Origin: Bacteroidota bacterium
GTDB lineage: Bacteria > Bacteroidota > Bacteroidia > CAILMK01 > JAAYUY01
Length of the DNA stretch: 64,000 bases
NCBI GenBank assembly: GCA_016776505.1
Contig: JADHTG010000001.1
Span: 1-64,000, forward strand
Reading direction: 5' to 3'
This document shows, in pieces, positions 8,720 through 18,070 of this stretch. The notes beneath the pieces were generated by a model. The model saw only the letters and a list, made by a program, of their open reading frames with translations, ran no database searches and was not told the origin of the DNA. Every line of letters starts with the position of its first letter. The first letter of the stretch is position 1. The position numbers and the translations under genes were made by a program.

Positions 8720-9019
8720 GTTTATTTTTCACATAATCACTTTATTTTTCCCCAATTAATCATTTATTCCACCTGATTACCAAATAATAATGACATATAT
8801 TTGATTTGTTATACGTGTTGATTAAAACCGTCTTATTTTTGTTGCTTTTATTTAAACATATATTTTCCAATTGAATTTCGAATCGTTAAGCAATACACTA
8901 ATTATTATTTGATTATGTGAATCTTTACTCAAGTTTTTCTTGAAAATCAACATTAATTTTAAGTACTTTGCGGGTCGATTTAAACTAGGTTCTTTAAACT
9001 ATTGATTATTAAAGTGGGA
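8720..9019. other. Gene-free AT-rich spacer upstream of tRNA-Ser
   Basis: About 300 bases with no credible ORF. The last 60 bases should contain the tRNA promoter; a TACTTTG motif near 8960-8970 is a weak -7 candidate. Confidence 0.4.
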
Positions 9020-9107
9020 GGAGAGGTGTCCGAGTGGCTGAAGGAGCACGCCTGGAAAGCGTGTGTACGTCAAAAGCGTACCGAGGGTTCGAATCCCTCT
9101 CTCTCCG
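9020..9107 (+). tRNA. tRNA-Ser (anticodon GGA)
   Basis: An 88-base class II tRNA. The acceptor stem GGAGAGG at 9020-9026 pairs with TCTCTCC ending at 9106, with one G-U pair, and discriminator G at 9107. The anticodon loop reads CTGGAAA, giving GGA, which decodes UCC and UCU. The long variable arm GTGTGTACGTCAAAAGCGTAC and the T-loop GGTTCGAATCC are standard for tRNA-Ser. The 3' CCA is not encoded. Confidence 0.95.
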
Positions 9108-9236
9108 CAGCGAAAGCTAAACGAGAGACAGGGATTACATGCATCTCATTCATTTTTGATAAAGGAAGCTGCTTCCGACTTGTTGAAATTTTATCATTTA
9201 AAACAATAAACATTTGAAAACAATAAATTCAAACAC

Positions 9237-10079
9237 ATGAAAAAAACATTTTTATTATTAGCTATGTTAGCCATGGTTTTTGCAATTAATACAAGCTATG
9301 CTCAAAACGAAGAAGTGGATGTTATGGAAGCAGAGCAAGTGAATCCTGAAGATCTTCCTGACGATACCACTACAACTGTTGAAGAGGATGAGACTGTAAC
9401 TGAAGTTGTTGAAGCTGAAGAAGCAACACCTGAGCGTAAAGGCACACAGATCATCAAGAAATTCTTCATTGATGGTGGTGGTTTTATGTTTCCTGTTCTT
9501 TTCTGTTTGATTTTAGGTTTGGCCATTGCCATTGAAAAGATCATTACATTAAATATGAAAGCAATCAATTCCAAGAAATTATTAACGAAAATTGAAGATC
9601 ATTTTAAGAAGAATGATGCAGAAGGGGCACAAGAAGTAGCCAGAAATACCCGTGGAACTGTTGCATCCATAATTTATCAGGCAATTAGCAGAAGGAAAGA
9701 AGGAATAGAAGCAGTGGAAAAATCAATAGTTTCTTATGGCTCAGTTCAAATGGGCTTACTCGAAAAAGGTCTTATCTGGATTTCCCTCTTTATTGCCATT
9801 GCTCCTATGCTTGGATTTATGGGTACTGTTGTCGGTATGATCGATGCCTTTGACAAAATTGAACAAGCGGGAACAATTTCCCCATCACTTGTTGCTGGTG
9901 GTATTAAAATAGCCCTGTTAACAACTGTTGGAGGTTTGATCGTTGGAGTGATTCTCCAGCTGTTCTACAATTACCTGATCTCAAAAGTAGATGGGATTGT
10001 GAATGATATGGAAGATTCTTCAATCACATTGGTTGATATGATGCTTGAGTATGGTATTTCTGAAAAAGACAAACAATAA
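9237..10079 (+). CDS. exbB: MotA/TolQ/ExbB proton-channel protein with acidic extracytoplasmic linker
   Basis: A 280-residue ExbB-type subunit of the energy-transducing complex that drives TonB. Residues 1-22 form a signal-peptide-like segment (ending NTSYAQ). They are followed by a very acidic, Thr-rich linker (about 24-66), as in Bacteroidota ExbB proteins. The three core transmembrane helices are at about 82-101, 178-202 and 222-246, with the family signature around LGFMGTVVGMIDAF (192-205) and the TTVGG turn. It is the first gene of a four-gene operon with a 4-TM protein and two ExbD proteins. Spacings are 11 bases, 5 bases and an ATGA overlap, which implies one complex. The partner TonB proteins could be the pair at 37-38.7 kb; that link is inferred. 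Confidence 0.93.
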   Translation: MKKTFLLLAMLAMVFAINTSYAQNEEVDVMEAEQVNPEDLPDDTTTTVEEDETVTEVVEAEEATPERKGTQIIKKFFIDGGGFMFPVLFCLILGLAIAIEKIITLNMKAINSKKLLTKIEDHFKKNDAEGAQEVARNTRGTVASIIYQAISRRKEGIEAVEKSIVSYGSVQMGLLEKGLIWISLFIAIAPMLGFMGTVVGMIDAFDKIEQAGTISPSLVAGGIKIALLTTVGGLIVGVILQLFYNYLISKVDGIVNDMEDSSITLVDMMLEYGISEKDKQ

Positions 10080-10090
10080 ATTTTTTAACA

Positions 10091-10564
10091 ATGAGTGAAA
10101 AAACAAACAAACTGCCCCAAATAATAAAAGCGGTTTTCTATATAGTAGTTGTTGCTCTCAGTTTGGTTTTTGTATATAAATTTTCTTTCCAGGATTTGCC
10201 TACAGATTTTTTTGGAGTTCCAAACTGGGAAGTATTTGAACAAACCCCAAGCGTAGGGGATCCTACTATGGGTCTTATTTTAGGCTATATATTATTGGGC
10301 ATATCCATATTGGCCATTCTTTTCTTTTTTGTGATGCAACTAATTGATAATCCAAAAAGAACTTTAGGTTCATTGGCCGGAATAGCTCTGATCCTGATTA
10401 TTTTCCTGATCACCTGGGCACTTTCAGACGGAGACATGACTTTAGGGAGAGTTTCTGAATCAACTTCCAGGTTTATTGGTGGCACATTGGGATTAACGGT
10501 GGTATTAGGAGTCATTTCATTGCTATCTATTGCAGCCGGTGAAATTTATGCTTACTTTAAGTAA
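10091..10564 (+). CDS. Four-helix membrane protein of the exbB-exbD operon
   Basis: A 157-residue hydrophobic protein with four predicted helices: about 9-30, 57-80, 92-108 and 131-152. A soluble loop after the first helix contains FGVPNWEVFEQTP. I do not recognise a named family. A protein of this size and topology regularly sits between exbB and the first exbD in Bacteroidota. The operon position, 11 bases after exbB and 5 before exbD, suggests an accessory subunit or assembly factor of the proton channel. No charged residue that would clearly conduct protons can be singled out. The function is inferred from context only. Confidence 0.75.
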   Translation: MSEKTNKLPQIIKAVFYIVVVALSLVFVYKFSFQDLPTDFFGVPNWEVFEQTPSVGDPTMGLILGYILLGISILAILFFFVMQLIDNPKRTLGSLAGIALILIIFLITWALSDGDMTLGRVSESTSRFIGGTLGLTVVLGVISLLSIAAGEIYAYFK

Positions 10565-10569
10565 TCGAG

Positions 10570-11121
10570 ATGAGAAATAAAAGCAGAGAAACACCAGAAG
10601 TGAATGGAAGCTCAACAGCTGATATAGCTTTCCTGCTGTTGATTTTCTTCCTTATGGTGACTACAATTGAGACCAATGAAGGGATTCCCCGAAAGCTTCC
10701 CCCATTACCAGAACAAGACAAAGAAATAGTTGAGTCGAAACTTCATAAACGAAATGTGTTTGAAATTCGGGTCAATTCTTCAGATCAGTTATTGGTAGAA
10801 GGTGAGTATACTAAAGTAGGTAATTTAAGGAAATTAACGAAGGAATTTATTTTGAACTATGGACGCAAAGAAAATCTTTCTGACAATCCTCAAATTGCTG
10901 TAGTTTCTTTAAAAAACGATAGAGGTACATCATACCTGACTTATATTAATATTCAAAATGAACTGGCAGCTGCCTACCGTGAAATCCGGGATACAGAGGC
11001 CCGGGCAAAGTTTGGAGAAGTGATGGATGAACTAACCGAAGCTCAGCAAGAGGAAATTAAAGATAAATTCCCCATGAAAGTTTCAGAAGCTGAGCCAGAA
11101 GACATAGGAGGTAAAAAATGA
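10570..11121 (+). CDS. exbD: ExbD/TolR family biopolymer transport protein (first copy)
   Basis: A 183-residue ExbD/TolR protein. The short cytoplasmic N-terminus is followed by one membrane helix at about 17-33, whose start carries the family's proton-conducting aspartate, Asp18 (STADIAFLLLIFF). The periplasmic domain contains the usual FEIRVNSSDQLLVEG strand pair. The acidic C-terminal tail is longer than in E. coli ExbD. It follows the 4-TM gene by 5 bases, and its stop overlaps the start of the second exbD in ATGA. Two different ExbD copies per operon are common in Bacteroidota and suggest a heterodimer inside the ExbB pentamer; that stoichiometry is inferred. Confidence 0.93.
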   Translation: MRNKSRETPEVNGSSTADIAFLLLIFFLMVTTIETNEGIPRKLPPLPEQDKEIVESKLHKRNVFEIRVNSSDQLLVEGEYTKVGNLRKLTKEFILNYGRKENLSDNPQIAVVSLKNDRGTSYLTYINIQNELAAAYREIRDTEARAKFGEVMDELTEAQQEEIKDKFPMKVSEAEPEDIGGKK

Positions 11122-11597
11122 AAGGGAAATTTGACAGAAAACAAGGGAAAAAAGCTCCTGGAATATCCACAGCATCTCTGCCAGATATCGTTTTTATGCT
11201 CCTGTTCTTTTTCATGGTGGCAACTGTCATGCGTGATTCTGAAGCACTGGTCAAAACCAATATTCCAACTGCATCTGAATTAACCAAACTGGAAAAGAAA
11301 GAATGGGTTGCAACAATCAATATCGGTCCACCTGTTGGTGCATATGAAGCATTGAAAGGGACCGCCCCCATACTCCAGCTGAACGACAAGTTTGGAACTG
11401 TTGAAGATGTGGTTGTATTTGTTGAAAATGAACGTTTACAGCGCGAACCCAGAATTCGTCCTTACATTTCATGGGCATTGAAAATTGATAAGGATGTTAA
11501 AATGGGTATTGTTACAGACGTTAAGCAGGAACTCAGAAGGGCTAATGCACTAAAAATAACTTATCTGGCTGCAAGAGGTCAGGGGGATTTCAAATAA
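11118..11597 (+). CDS. exbD: ExbD/TolR family biopolymer transport protein (second copy)
   Basis: A 159-residue ExbD/TolR protein. A basic N-terminus (MKGKFDRKQGKK) precedes a single helix at about 21-37 with the essential aspartate Asp23 (SLPDIVFMLLFFFMV). The periplasmic part ends in the typical DVKQELRRANALKITYLA strand-helix segment. The start codon overlaps the stop of the first exbD (ATGA), so the two are translationally coupled. The stop lies only two bases from the stop of the convergent hydrolase gene, leaving no room for a separate terminator. Confidence 0.93.
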   Translation: MKGKFDRKQGKKAPGISTASLPDIVFMLLFFFMVATVMRDSEALVKTNIPTASELTKLEKKEWVATINIGPPVGAYEALKGTAPILQLNDKFGTVEDVVVFVENERLQREPRIRPYISWALKIDKDVKMGIVTDVKQELRRANALKITYLAARGQGDFK

Positions 11598-11599
11598 TT

Positions 11600-12457
11600 T
11601 TATTCCCGTAAGAATTTAATTGTTTCATCACACACTATTCGAATATCATCAGACAGGGAATTATGTTTGTAAGGATGAGTGGCTCCTAAGCAGTGTGATG
11701 TATAAGGCAGCAGGTTAATTTCAATATTTTTATTCCATTTTTTCATCTCAATCGCCTCTTCATAAGGTATAAATTCATCATCAATACCATGAATTGCCAG
11801 CAAGGGTATATCTATTCTTTTAATCGCTGCTTTCACATCAAATCTTTCTTTATTCTGCAGATAATTTTCATAAACACTATAATATAAAGGCAATTCCTCA
11901 TCTGTCAGTTTATTGTGCCGGTAATTAACCCCTTCTTTTCTCCACTCATCCATATCATAAAAGCGGCTCCAGGTTTTTTCAAAATCATTGAAGGCTGCCC
12001 AGCTAACTATTTTGCTGATATGATCGCTTTCAGTTGCTTTAATAATGGAATTCGTTCCTCCCCTGCTGTGACCCAGCAGATAGATCTCATTCGTATTTAT
12101 TTGCACATCATCCGGCTTATTTTGCAAACAAAAATCAATCACCCCTTCCAAATCATTCAATTCAATTTCAATCGTATTTATTCCAAATTTTTCAGCATCC
12201 ATAATAATATCAGGATGATTGAGAGTAGTTCCATTATGAGAATAATTGAATTTGATAAAAATATAACCCCTGCTTGCAAAATAATCAGCGATCAAATCAA
12301 ATGGTCCCCAGTTTTTAAATGATTTAAAACCATGCGAAAAAATAATAACAGGCATCGGAAGATCTGTTTTTTGATAGCGTATATCTGTTAAAACAACATG
12401 TAGAAGTGTGGAAAGAATTTTAAGATTATCTATTCGATGGATTTGAGGTTTAATCAT
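11600..12457 (-). CDS. Alpha/beta-hydrolase fold protein (dienelactone-hydrolase/esterase-like)
   Basis: I use the ATG at 12455-12457 (285 residues); a TTG five codons upstream is the alternative. There is no signal peptide, so it is cytoplasmic. The HGF oxyanion region is in VIIFSHGFKS. The nucleophile elbow is GHSRGG. The acid is in GIDDEFIP, and the His is in TSHCLGATHP. A lid-like insertion rich in aromatic and charged residues lies between strand 6 and the acid. The layout matches serine esterases or peptidase-S9-like hydrolases of unknown substrate. It is convergent with exbD and divergent from the polyprenyl synthase gene, so it is its own transcription unit. Confidence 0.85.
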   Translation of the reverse strand: MIKPQIHRIDNLKILSTLLHVVLTDIRYQKTDLPMPVIIFSHGFKSFKNWGPFDLIADYFASRGYIFIKFNYSHNGTTLNHPDIIMDAEKFGINTIEIELNDLEGVIDFCLQNKPDDVQINTNEIYLLGHSRGGTNSIIKATESDHISKIVSWAAFNDFEKTWSRFYDMDEWRKEGVNYRHNKLTDEELPLYYSVYENYLQNKERFDVKAAIKRIDIPLLAIHGIDDEFIPYEEAIEMKKWNKNIEINLLPYTSHCLGATHPYKHNSLSDDIRIVCDETIKFLRE

Positions 12458-12560
12458 GTCAAAATGATTCAATAATTTATTAATTCGTATTATATCTGGT
12501 AAATTAAATATTCATAGCTTTACAGCAAATTTAAGACTGTAAAATCTTTGCTGCACAATT

Positions 12561-13535
12561 ATGTCGGCACAACTGACGAAAATCAAATCACCCATTATAA
12601 AAGAATTCCAGGAATTTAATTCCTTCTTTTATGATTCCATGAAATCGAAAGTTTCCTTACTCGATACTATTTTAAAATATGTCGTCAAGCAAAAGGGCAA
12701 GCAGGTTCGCCCGCTCTTTGTCATTTTAACAGCAGCACTCAATGGCCAAATTACACTCAAAACATACAGGGGAGCAACCCTGGTTGAATTACTGCATACA
12801 GCCACTTTAATTCATGACGATGTAGTAGACGATTCCATGGAAAGAAGGGGTTTATTCTCCATCAATGCATTATGGAAAAACAAGATTTCGGTGTTGATTG
12901 GCGATTATTTGCTATCGAGAGGAATGTTAGTGGCATTGAATAATAAAGATTATGACCTTTTGGAAATCACATCCGAAGCAGTTAAGCTTATGAGTGAAGG
13001 AGAGTTGCTCCAGATTGAAAAAGCCCGGACACTGGATATTAAAGAGGAGGTTTACTTTGAAATCATCCGGATGAAAACGGCCTCATTAATTGCATCAAGC
13101 TGTGCGATAGGAGCTGCATCTGTAAATGCCTCACAAGAACAACAAATCCGAATGAAAGAATTTGGAGAATATACTGGCATCGCCTTTCAAATAAAAGATG
13201 ACCTGCTTGATTTTAGCAAAGACATTACCGGCAAGCCTAAAGGAACCGACCTGAAAGAGAAAAAGCTAACCCTGCCCCTGATCTACGCACTTAAAAATGC
13301 AAAAAAGCCTGATCGAAAGCACATCATTAACCTGATTTCCAAACATAATAAAAGAATAAATACATACAAGGAAGTCATTCAATTTATTAAGCAAAACAAG
13401 GGATTTGAATATGCCATTCAATTAATGGAAGACTACCGGGATAAAGCACTTGAAAAACTCAATATGTATCCTGAAAATGACTTCAAAAAGTCATTAACTG
13501 AATTGGTTAATTATACGGTTAATAGAAAAAAATAA
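12561..13535 (+). CDS. ispB: Trans-polyprenyl diphosphate synthase (octaprenyl/heptaprenyl type)
   Basis: A 324-residue all-helical isoprenyl diphosphate synthase. The first aspartate-rich motif is HDDVVDDS near residue 92. The second is KDDLLDF near residue 219, with the Gln/Lys context FQIKDDLLDFSKD. The substrate-binding KGKQVRP stretch lies near residue 48. Small residues before the first motif, and the overall length, fit long-chain (C35-C45) synthases that make menaquinone side chains from isopentenyl diphosphate. It ends 350 bases before the alternative complex III operon, which uses that quinol, though separate transcription is likely. Exact chain length cannot be read from the sequence. 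Confidence 0.9.
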   Translation: MSAQLTKIKSPIIKEFQEFNSFFYDSMKSKVSLLDTILKYVVKQKGKQVRPLFVILTAALNGQITLKTYRGATLVELLHTATLIHDDVVDDSMERRGLFSINALWKNKISVLIGDYLLSRGMLVALNNKDYDLLEITSEAVKLMSEGELLQIEKARTLDIKEEVYFEIIRMKTASLIASSCAIGAASVNASQEQQIRMKEFGEYTGIAFQIKDDLLDFSKDITGKPKGTDLKEKKLTLPLIYALKNAKKPDRKHIINLISKHNKRINTYKEVIQFIKQNKGFEYAIQLMEDYRDKALEKLNMYPENDFKKSLTELVNYTVNRKK

Positions 13536-13889
13536 CTATTGTCATTATCATCCATACATTTGATAAATTATTTTTAGCGTCTTCTTTTTTTATTAGCTTA
13601 AAAATTATACTTTTAGCAGCCAATTAATATTAAAAATCTCCATGTATTTACTAGTTTTTTGCCATTGGGAAAACATTAAAACAATAATTTAAGCATTCAA
13701 GTTCTTAAATACGATGAAAAAGGGACTAATTAGGTTGAGAATCTTCATGACCATAAGATTTAAATTCATTTAAAAATTAACTAATATATGAATTGGACAT
13801 ATTAATTAATTAATCTTATATTTAATAAAGATAGCAAATGAGTTTAGGTTATCCCATTGTTTTTTTTAATGAAAATATTTTTTGAAGAT
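13536..13889. other. AT-rich leader region of the respiratory operon
   Basis: About 350 bases between the polyprenyl synthase and actA. No ORF longer than about 20 codons and no strong hairpin. Runs of TTAATTAATTAAT near 13800 make it very AT-rich. It presumably holds the promoter of the act-cox cluster, but I cannot point to a matching -33/-7 pair with confidence. Confidence 0.4.
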
Positions 13890-15059
13890 ATGAAAGAAAA
13901 AATAAGATTTCTTATTACTAATTTATTATCAACCATCCTCCTCGTTTTTGCAATCCAATTCTTTGTTCAATCCCAGACAAATGCACCTGAACAATATAAA
14001 GTATGTGCTGCATGCCACACCATTGGCGAAGGGAAGCTGATCGGACCTGATTTGAAAGGAATAACAGAAAAACGCGATGAAGCCTGGCTTATTGATTTCA
14101 TCCGGTCCTCTCAAACAATGATTAAAAATGGAGATGAAGAAGCAGTCAAATTATTTGATGAATATAAAATTCCTATGCCAGATAACAAGATGACTGATGA
14201 AGAAATTAAAGAAATTCTGACTTTTATTCGAAACAGCAGTAAAGAGCCTGTGCTTGCCGATAAAACAGAATCCCAGTCTGTTGTTCCCGCAAGCAGTACA
14301 TCAGAGACGGTTCTGGAGGATTTTATGCCATATCAACTTGCCAAATCCAGGCTGAGGCTCAATATTAAATTCCTCATTTCTATCCTCCTCATTCTGTTGA
14401 TGCTTATTGACCTAATATTTACTCGCTTCATTAAATTCAGAATCATACATATTGTCATTATTTTAGTGGCTCTTACCCTGGGTGTCCAGGTGGTTGTAGC
14501 AAAAGCTATAGGCTTAGGACGTCAAGAAGGCTACGAACCGGACCAACCCATCAAATTTTCACATAAAGTACATGTGACAGGGAATAAAATAGATTGTAAA
14601 TATTGTCATTCAACTGTTGAAGAAAGCCGTTATGCAGGTATTCCTTCTACAAGTGTATGTTTAAATTGTCATCATGTTGTCAGGGAAGGGCAGCATACGG
14701 GTACAACAGAAATAAATAAAATATATGAGGCTTTTGAATCTCAAAAACCAATTGAATGGGTGAAAGTGCATAATTTACCGGATCATGTATTTTTTAGTCA
14801 TGCTCAGCATGTTGCAGTAGGCAAAGTCGATTGCAATCATTGTCATGGAGAGGTAGAGAATATGGACAGGATCCGGCAGGTGAATTCACTCAGCATGGGA
14901 TGGTGCATCAATTGCCATCGAAACACAGAAGTGCAATTTAAATCAAATGAATATTATACAAGCTTTATGAAGCTTCATGATGATATTAAATCAGGTAAAA
15001 TTTCAAAAGTGACAGTCGATCAGGTAGGAGGTAATAATTGCCAAGCTTGTCATAATTAA
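13890..15059 (+). CDS. actA: Alternative complex III subunit ActA, multiheme cytochrome c with extra N-terminal cytochrome domain
   Basis: I start at the ATG at 13890 (389 residues), just before a basic-hydrophobic signal segment; ATG 13869 and TTG 13857 are also in frame. The N-terminal domain is a monoheme cytochrome c (CAACH at 39-43, with GPDLKGI). Two membrane helices lie at about 158-177 and 185-207. The C-terminal pentaheme domain has CKYCH, CLNCH, CNHCH, CINCH and CQACH, giving six CxxCH motifs in all. ActA carries electrons from the ActB iron-sulfur/quinol side toward the oxidase. It leads the actABCDEF order, 31 bases before actB. The fused monoheme domain appears to be the Bacteroidota form of ActA. 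Confidence 0.93.
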   Translation: MKEKIRFLITNLLSTILLVFAIQFFVQSQTNAPEQYKVCAACHTIGEGKLIGPDLKGITEKRDEAWLIDFIRSSQTMIKNGDEEAVKLFDEYKIPMPDNKMTDEEIKEILTFIRNSSKEPVLADKTESQSVVPASSTSETVLEDFMPYQLAKSRLRLNIKFLISILLILLMLIDLIFTRFIKFRIIHIVIILVALTLGVQVVVAKAIGLGRQEGYEPDQPIKFSHKVHVTGNKIDCKYCHSTVEESRYAGIPSTSVCLNCHHVVREGQHTGTTEINKIYEAFESQKPIEWVKVHNLPDHVFFSHAQHVAVGKVDCNHCHGEVENMDRIRQVNSLSMGWCINCHRNTEVQFKSNEYYTSFMKLHDDIKSGKISKVTVDQVGGNNCQACHN

Positions 15060-15090
15060 TGTGTTTAGCAATTTTTTAATTTGGAATTAA

Positions 15091-18060
15091 ATGAAAGATT
15101 ACTGGAAAAGTATAGACGAAAAAAACTTAAGAATCGTTGAAACAAAACAGAAGGAAATTGAACCTGAATTTTCCATAGTGGGTTTGTCTTCTGAAGATGT
15201 AAAACTCCGATCGACCAGAAGAGATTTTCTGAAAATTTGCGGCTATACTGCGGTTTCAGCGGCTATTCTATCAAGTTGTGAAACACCTGTCAGGAAAGCT
15301 ATTCCATATTTAATTCAACCAGAAGAAATTACTCCGGGGATTGCAAATTATTATGCCTCAACCTATTTTGACGGAAACGACTATTGCAGTATATTAGTTA
15401 AAACCCGGGAAGGCAGGCCGATTAAGATTGAGGGAAATGAACTTTCGGGGATTTCCAGGGGAGGAACCATGCCTAAAATACAGGCATCCGTTCTTAACCT
15501 TTATGATACCGCCAGGTATACTGATCCTCTGATTGATAAAGCAAAAACAAGCTGGGAGCAAATTGATTCCGACATTAAAAAGGAACTGAATAATATAAGT
15601 ACGAAAGAGGGAAATTTAATTATCCTGGCTTCTACTGTTATCAGCCCGTCTACAAAACAATTATTCGGTGATTTTAAAGAGAAATATCCTGGCACAGAAA
15701 TTATTTACTATGATGCTGTTTCTTCTTCAGCCATATTAAGTGCCAATAAATTATCATTTGACAGGGCAGTCATTCCGGAATACAAGTTCGATCAGGCACA
15801 ATTAATTGTGGGTTTTAATGCAGATTTTCTTGGAACCTGGATCATGCCGGTAGAATTTACAAAACAATATTCTCAAAGACGTGATCTGACCAATGGAGAA
15901 ACCAGCATTTCCAGGCATATTCAGTTTGAATCCATCATGTCACTCACTGGAAGTAATGCCGATGAAAGATATGCCATTAAGCCCTCTGAAGAGGCCATCC
16001 TGTTGCTGAATTTATATAATGCACTGGCTGTTAAAATTAATTCACCGACCTACAAGGTGAAAGCATCTTCGCTTGATGTATCCCAGCTTGCTGAGGAACT
16101 TTGGGAAAACAAAGGAAAGTCCCTGGTTGTCTCCGGTACAAATAGCATTCCTGTTCAGGTTATTGTGAACGCCATAAACAGCCTGTTGAACAATTATGAG
16201 AACACCATTCATATCAACCATGCAGTACTAGTAAAACAGGCCCATGATAAGGATGTCCTGGATGTTGTAAAACGCATGAATGATGGTGATGTGGATGGAT
16301 TGATCTTTTATAATACAAATCCTCTTTATGATTTTCCTGATGTGGAGAATTTCAAGAATGGATTGAGTCAAGTCGGCCTGACCATCTCCCTTGCAGAAAC
16401 AGCTGACGAAACATCCGATGCCTGTAAATATGTTTGTCCTGATAATAACTTCCTGGAATCCTGGAATGATGCTGAGCCTAAAGAAGGATACTTCAGCCTG
16501 GCCCAACCTGCCATAAATAAACTTTACAATACCCGCTGTGCGCAGGATAGCTTCCTTTCCTGGATAGATTCAGATAGCGATTATTATAGCTACATTCAAA
16601 ATTACTGGAAAGAAAATCTATTTAACAAACAAGATAAATATCCCGTGTTTCGTACTTTCTGGAACCACTGTCTTCAAAATGGAGTACTGGAACTAAAGGA
16701 AGAAAGTCAGGCTCATCCTGATTTCAAGCTGGATGTTACAACTTATTTTGATGAATTAGTGAAAAGTCATTCGAAAGCAACTCATGAAGGACTTGAACTC
16801 ATCATTTACGAAACGATTGCAATTGGCAACGGAAAACACGCCAATAATCCATGGCTCCAGGAATTGCCTGATGCTATTTCAAAGGTAACCTGGGATAATT
16901 ACGTAGCGGTTTCTCCAAAATATGCAAAGGCGCAAGGGATTGAAAATGAGGATGTAGTAATAATTAATGACCAGATTGAATTGCCCGTTATTGTCCAGGT
17001 AGGTCAACCTGAAGGGACCATTGCAATAGCCATGGGCTACGGAAGAACAGTAGCTGGAAGAGTAGCCAAAAATATCGGTCAAAATAGTTTTGGATTTACT
17101 GAATTTGTTGATGATCTCAGACAATATTCTGTAACGAACATTCAATTAACAAAAACAAAAAAGACCTATCCTCTGGCACTTACTCAATCCCATCACAGTA
17201 TGGAAGGAAGGGGATTGATCCGCGAAGCAACTCTTTCCGATTACCTTAAAAATCCTTCATCTGGCAATGAAGAGCATGAAAAAGCAGAAGAAGAAGCTGT
17301 CACATTATATAAAAAACCGGATTATAAAGGACATCACTGGGCCCTGGCGATTGACCTGAACAAATGTAGCGGTTGCGGCAATTGTGTACTGGCCTGCCAG
17401 GTAGAAAACAATGTAGCTGTTATCGGTAAAGAAGAGGTAAGGAACCGTAGGATCATGCATTGGATCAGGATCGACAGGTATTTTGAAGGTGAAGAGGACC
17501 GTCCAGCTGTAGTTCACCAACCAGTTATGTGCCAGCATTGCGATAATGCTCCATGTGAGAATGTCTGTCCGGTAGCAGCCACTTCACACAGCGATGAAGG
17601 GCTTAATCAAATGACCTATAACCGCTGCATTGGAACCAGGTATTGCATGAACAACTGTCCTTACAGGGTCAGAAGATTCAATTGGTATGATTATTCGGAC
17701 AGCAAAAACTTCGAATACAACCTGAATAATGATGTGGAAAAAATGGCTTTAAATCCGGATGTCACTGTCAGATCCAGGGGGATTGTTGAAAAATGCACAT
17801 TTTGTTTACAACGAATCCAGGAGAAGAAACTGAATGCCAAAAAAGAAAACAGGACTCTTAAAGACGGAGAGATCAAGACTGCATGTGCCCAGACCTGTCC
17901 CTCCAATGCCATTGTTTTCGGGGATTTAAATGATAAAAACAGCCAGGTTTCAAAATTGTTTAAAGATCCCAGGAGCTATCATTTGCTTGAAGCACTTCAT
18001 ACATTATCTTCAGTAGCTTATTTAACTAAAATCAGGAATAAAAAAAATCTAACCGTTTAG
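15091..18060 (+). CDS. actB: Alternative complex III subunit ActB (molybdopterin-oxidoreductase-like plus iron-sulfur domain)
   Basis: A 989-residue fusion. The N-terminus has a displaced twin-arginine signal (TRRDFLKICGY, Arg43-Arg44) that begins unusually far from Met1. It is followed by SSC at 61-63, which could be lipidated. Residues about 65-700 form the molybdopterin-oxidoreductase-like B1 domain, in which the complex III family has lost the cofactor. Residues about 745-960 form the B2 ferredoxin domain with four Cys clusters: CSGCGNCVLAC, CQHCDNAPCENVC, CIGTRYCMNNC and CTFCLQ...CAQTC. It lies between actA and actC with gaps of 31 and 10 bases. It should bind one 3Fe-4S and three 4Fe-4S clusters, as in known complexes; I did not derive cluster types here. 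Confidence 0.95.
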   Translation: MKDYWKSIDEKNLRIVETKQKEIEPEFSIVGLSSEDVKLRSTRRDFLKICGYTAVSAAILSSCETPVRKAIPYLIQPEEITPGIANYYASTYFDGNDYCSILVKTREGRPIKIEGNELSGISRGGTMPKIQASVLNLYDTARYTDPLIDKAKTSWEQIDSDIKKELNNISTKEGNLIILASTVISPSTKQLFGDFKEKYPGTEIIYYDAVSSSAILSANKLSFDRAVIPEYKFDQAQLIVGFNADFLGTWIMPVEFTKQYSQRRDLTNGETSISRHIQFESIMSLTGSNADERYAIKPSEEAILLLNLYNALAVKINSPTYKVKASSLDVSQLAEELWENKGKSLVVSGTNSIPVQVIVNAINSLLNNYENTIHINHAVLVKQAHDKDVLDVVKRMNDGDVDGLIFYNTNPLYDFPDVENFKNGLSQVGLTISLAETADETSDACKYVCPDNNFLESWNDAEPKEGYFSLAQPAINKLYNTRCAQDSFLSWIDSDSDYYSYIQNYWKENLFNKQDKYPVFRTFWNHCLQNGVLELKEESQAHPDFKLDVTTYFDELVKSHSKATHEGLELIIYETIAIGNGKHANNPWLQELPDAISKVTWDNYVAVSPKYAKAQGIENEDVVIINDQIELPVIVQVGQPEGTIAIAMGYGRTVAGRVAKNIGQNSFGFTEFVDDLRQYSVTNIQLTKTKKTYPLALTQSHHSMEGRGLIREATLSDYLKNPSSGNEEHEKAEEEAVTLYKKPDYKGHHWALAIDLNKCSGCGNCVLACQVENNVAVIGKEEVRNRRIMHWIRIDRYFEGEEDRPAVVHQPVMCQHCDNAPCENVCPVAATSHSDEGLNQMTYNRCIGTRYCMNNCPYRVRRFNWYDYSDSKNFEYNLNNDVEKMALNPDVTVRSRGIVEKCTFCLQRIQEKKLNAKKENRTLKDGEIKTACAQTCPSNAIVFGDLNDKNSQVSKLFKDPRSYHLLEALHTLSSVAYLTKIRNKKNLTV

Positions 18061-18070
18061 AAATAAGAAA

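Noticed and set aside
9002-9217. A 71-codon ORF covering tRNA-Ser
   Set aside because: Its first half is the tRNA gene itself (9020-9107), and the rest has no protein-like signal or homology.
11915-12322. A 135-codon ORF opposite the alpha/beta hydrolase
   Set aside because: The hydrolase frame has a complete catalytic triad on the other strand; this is a shadow.
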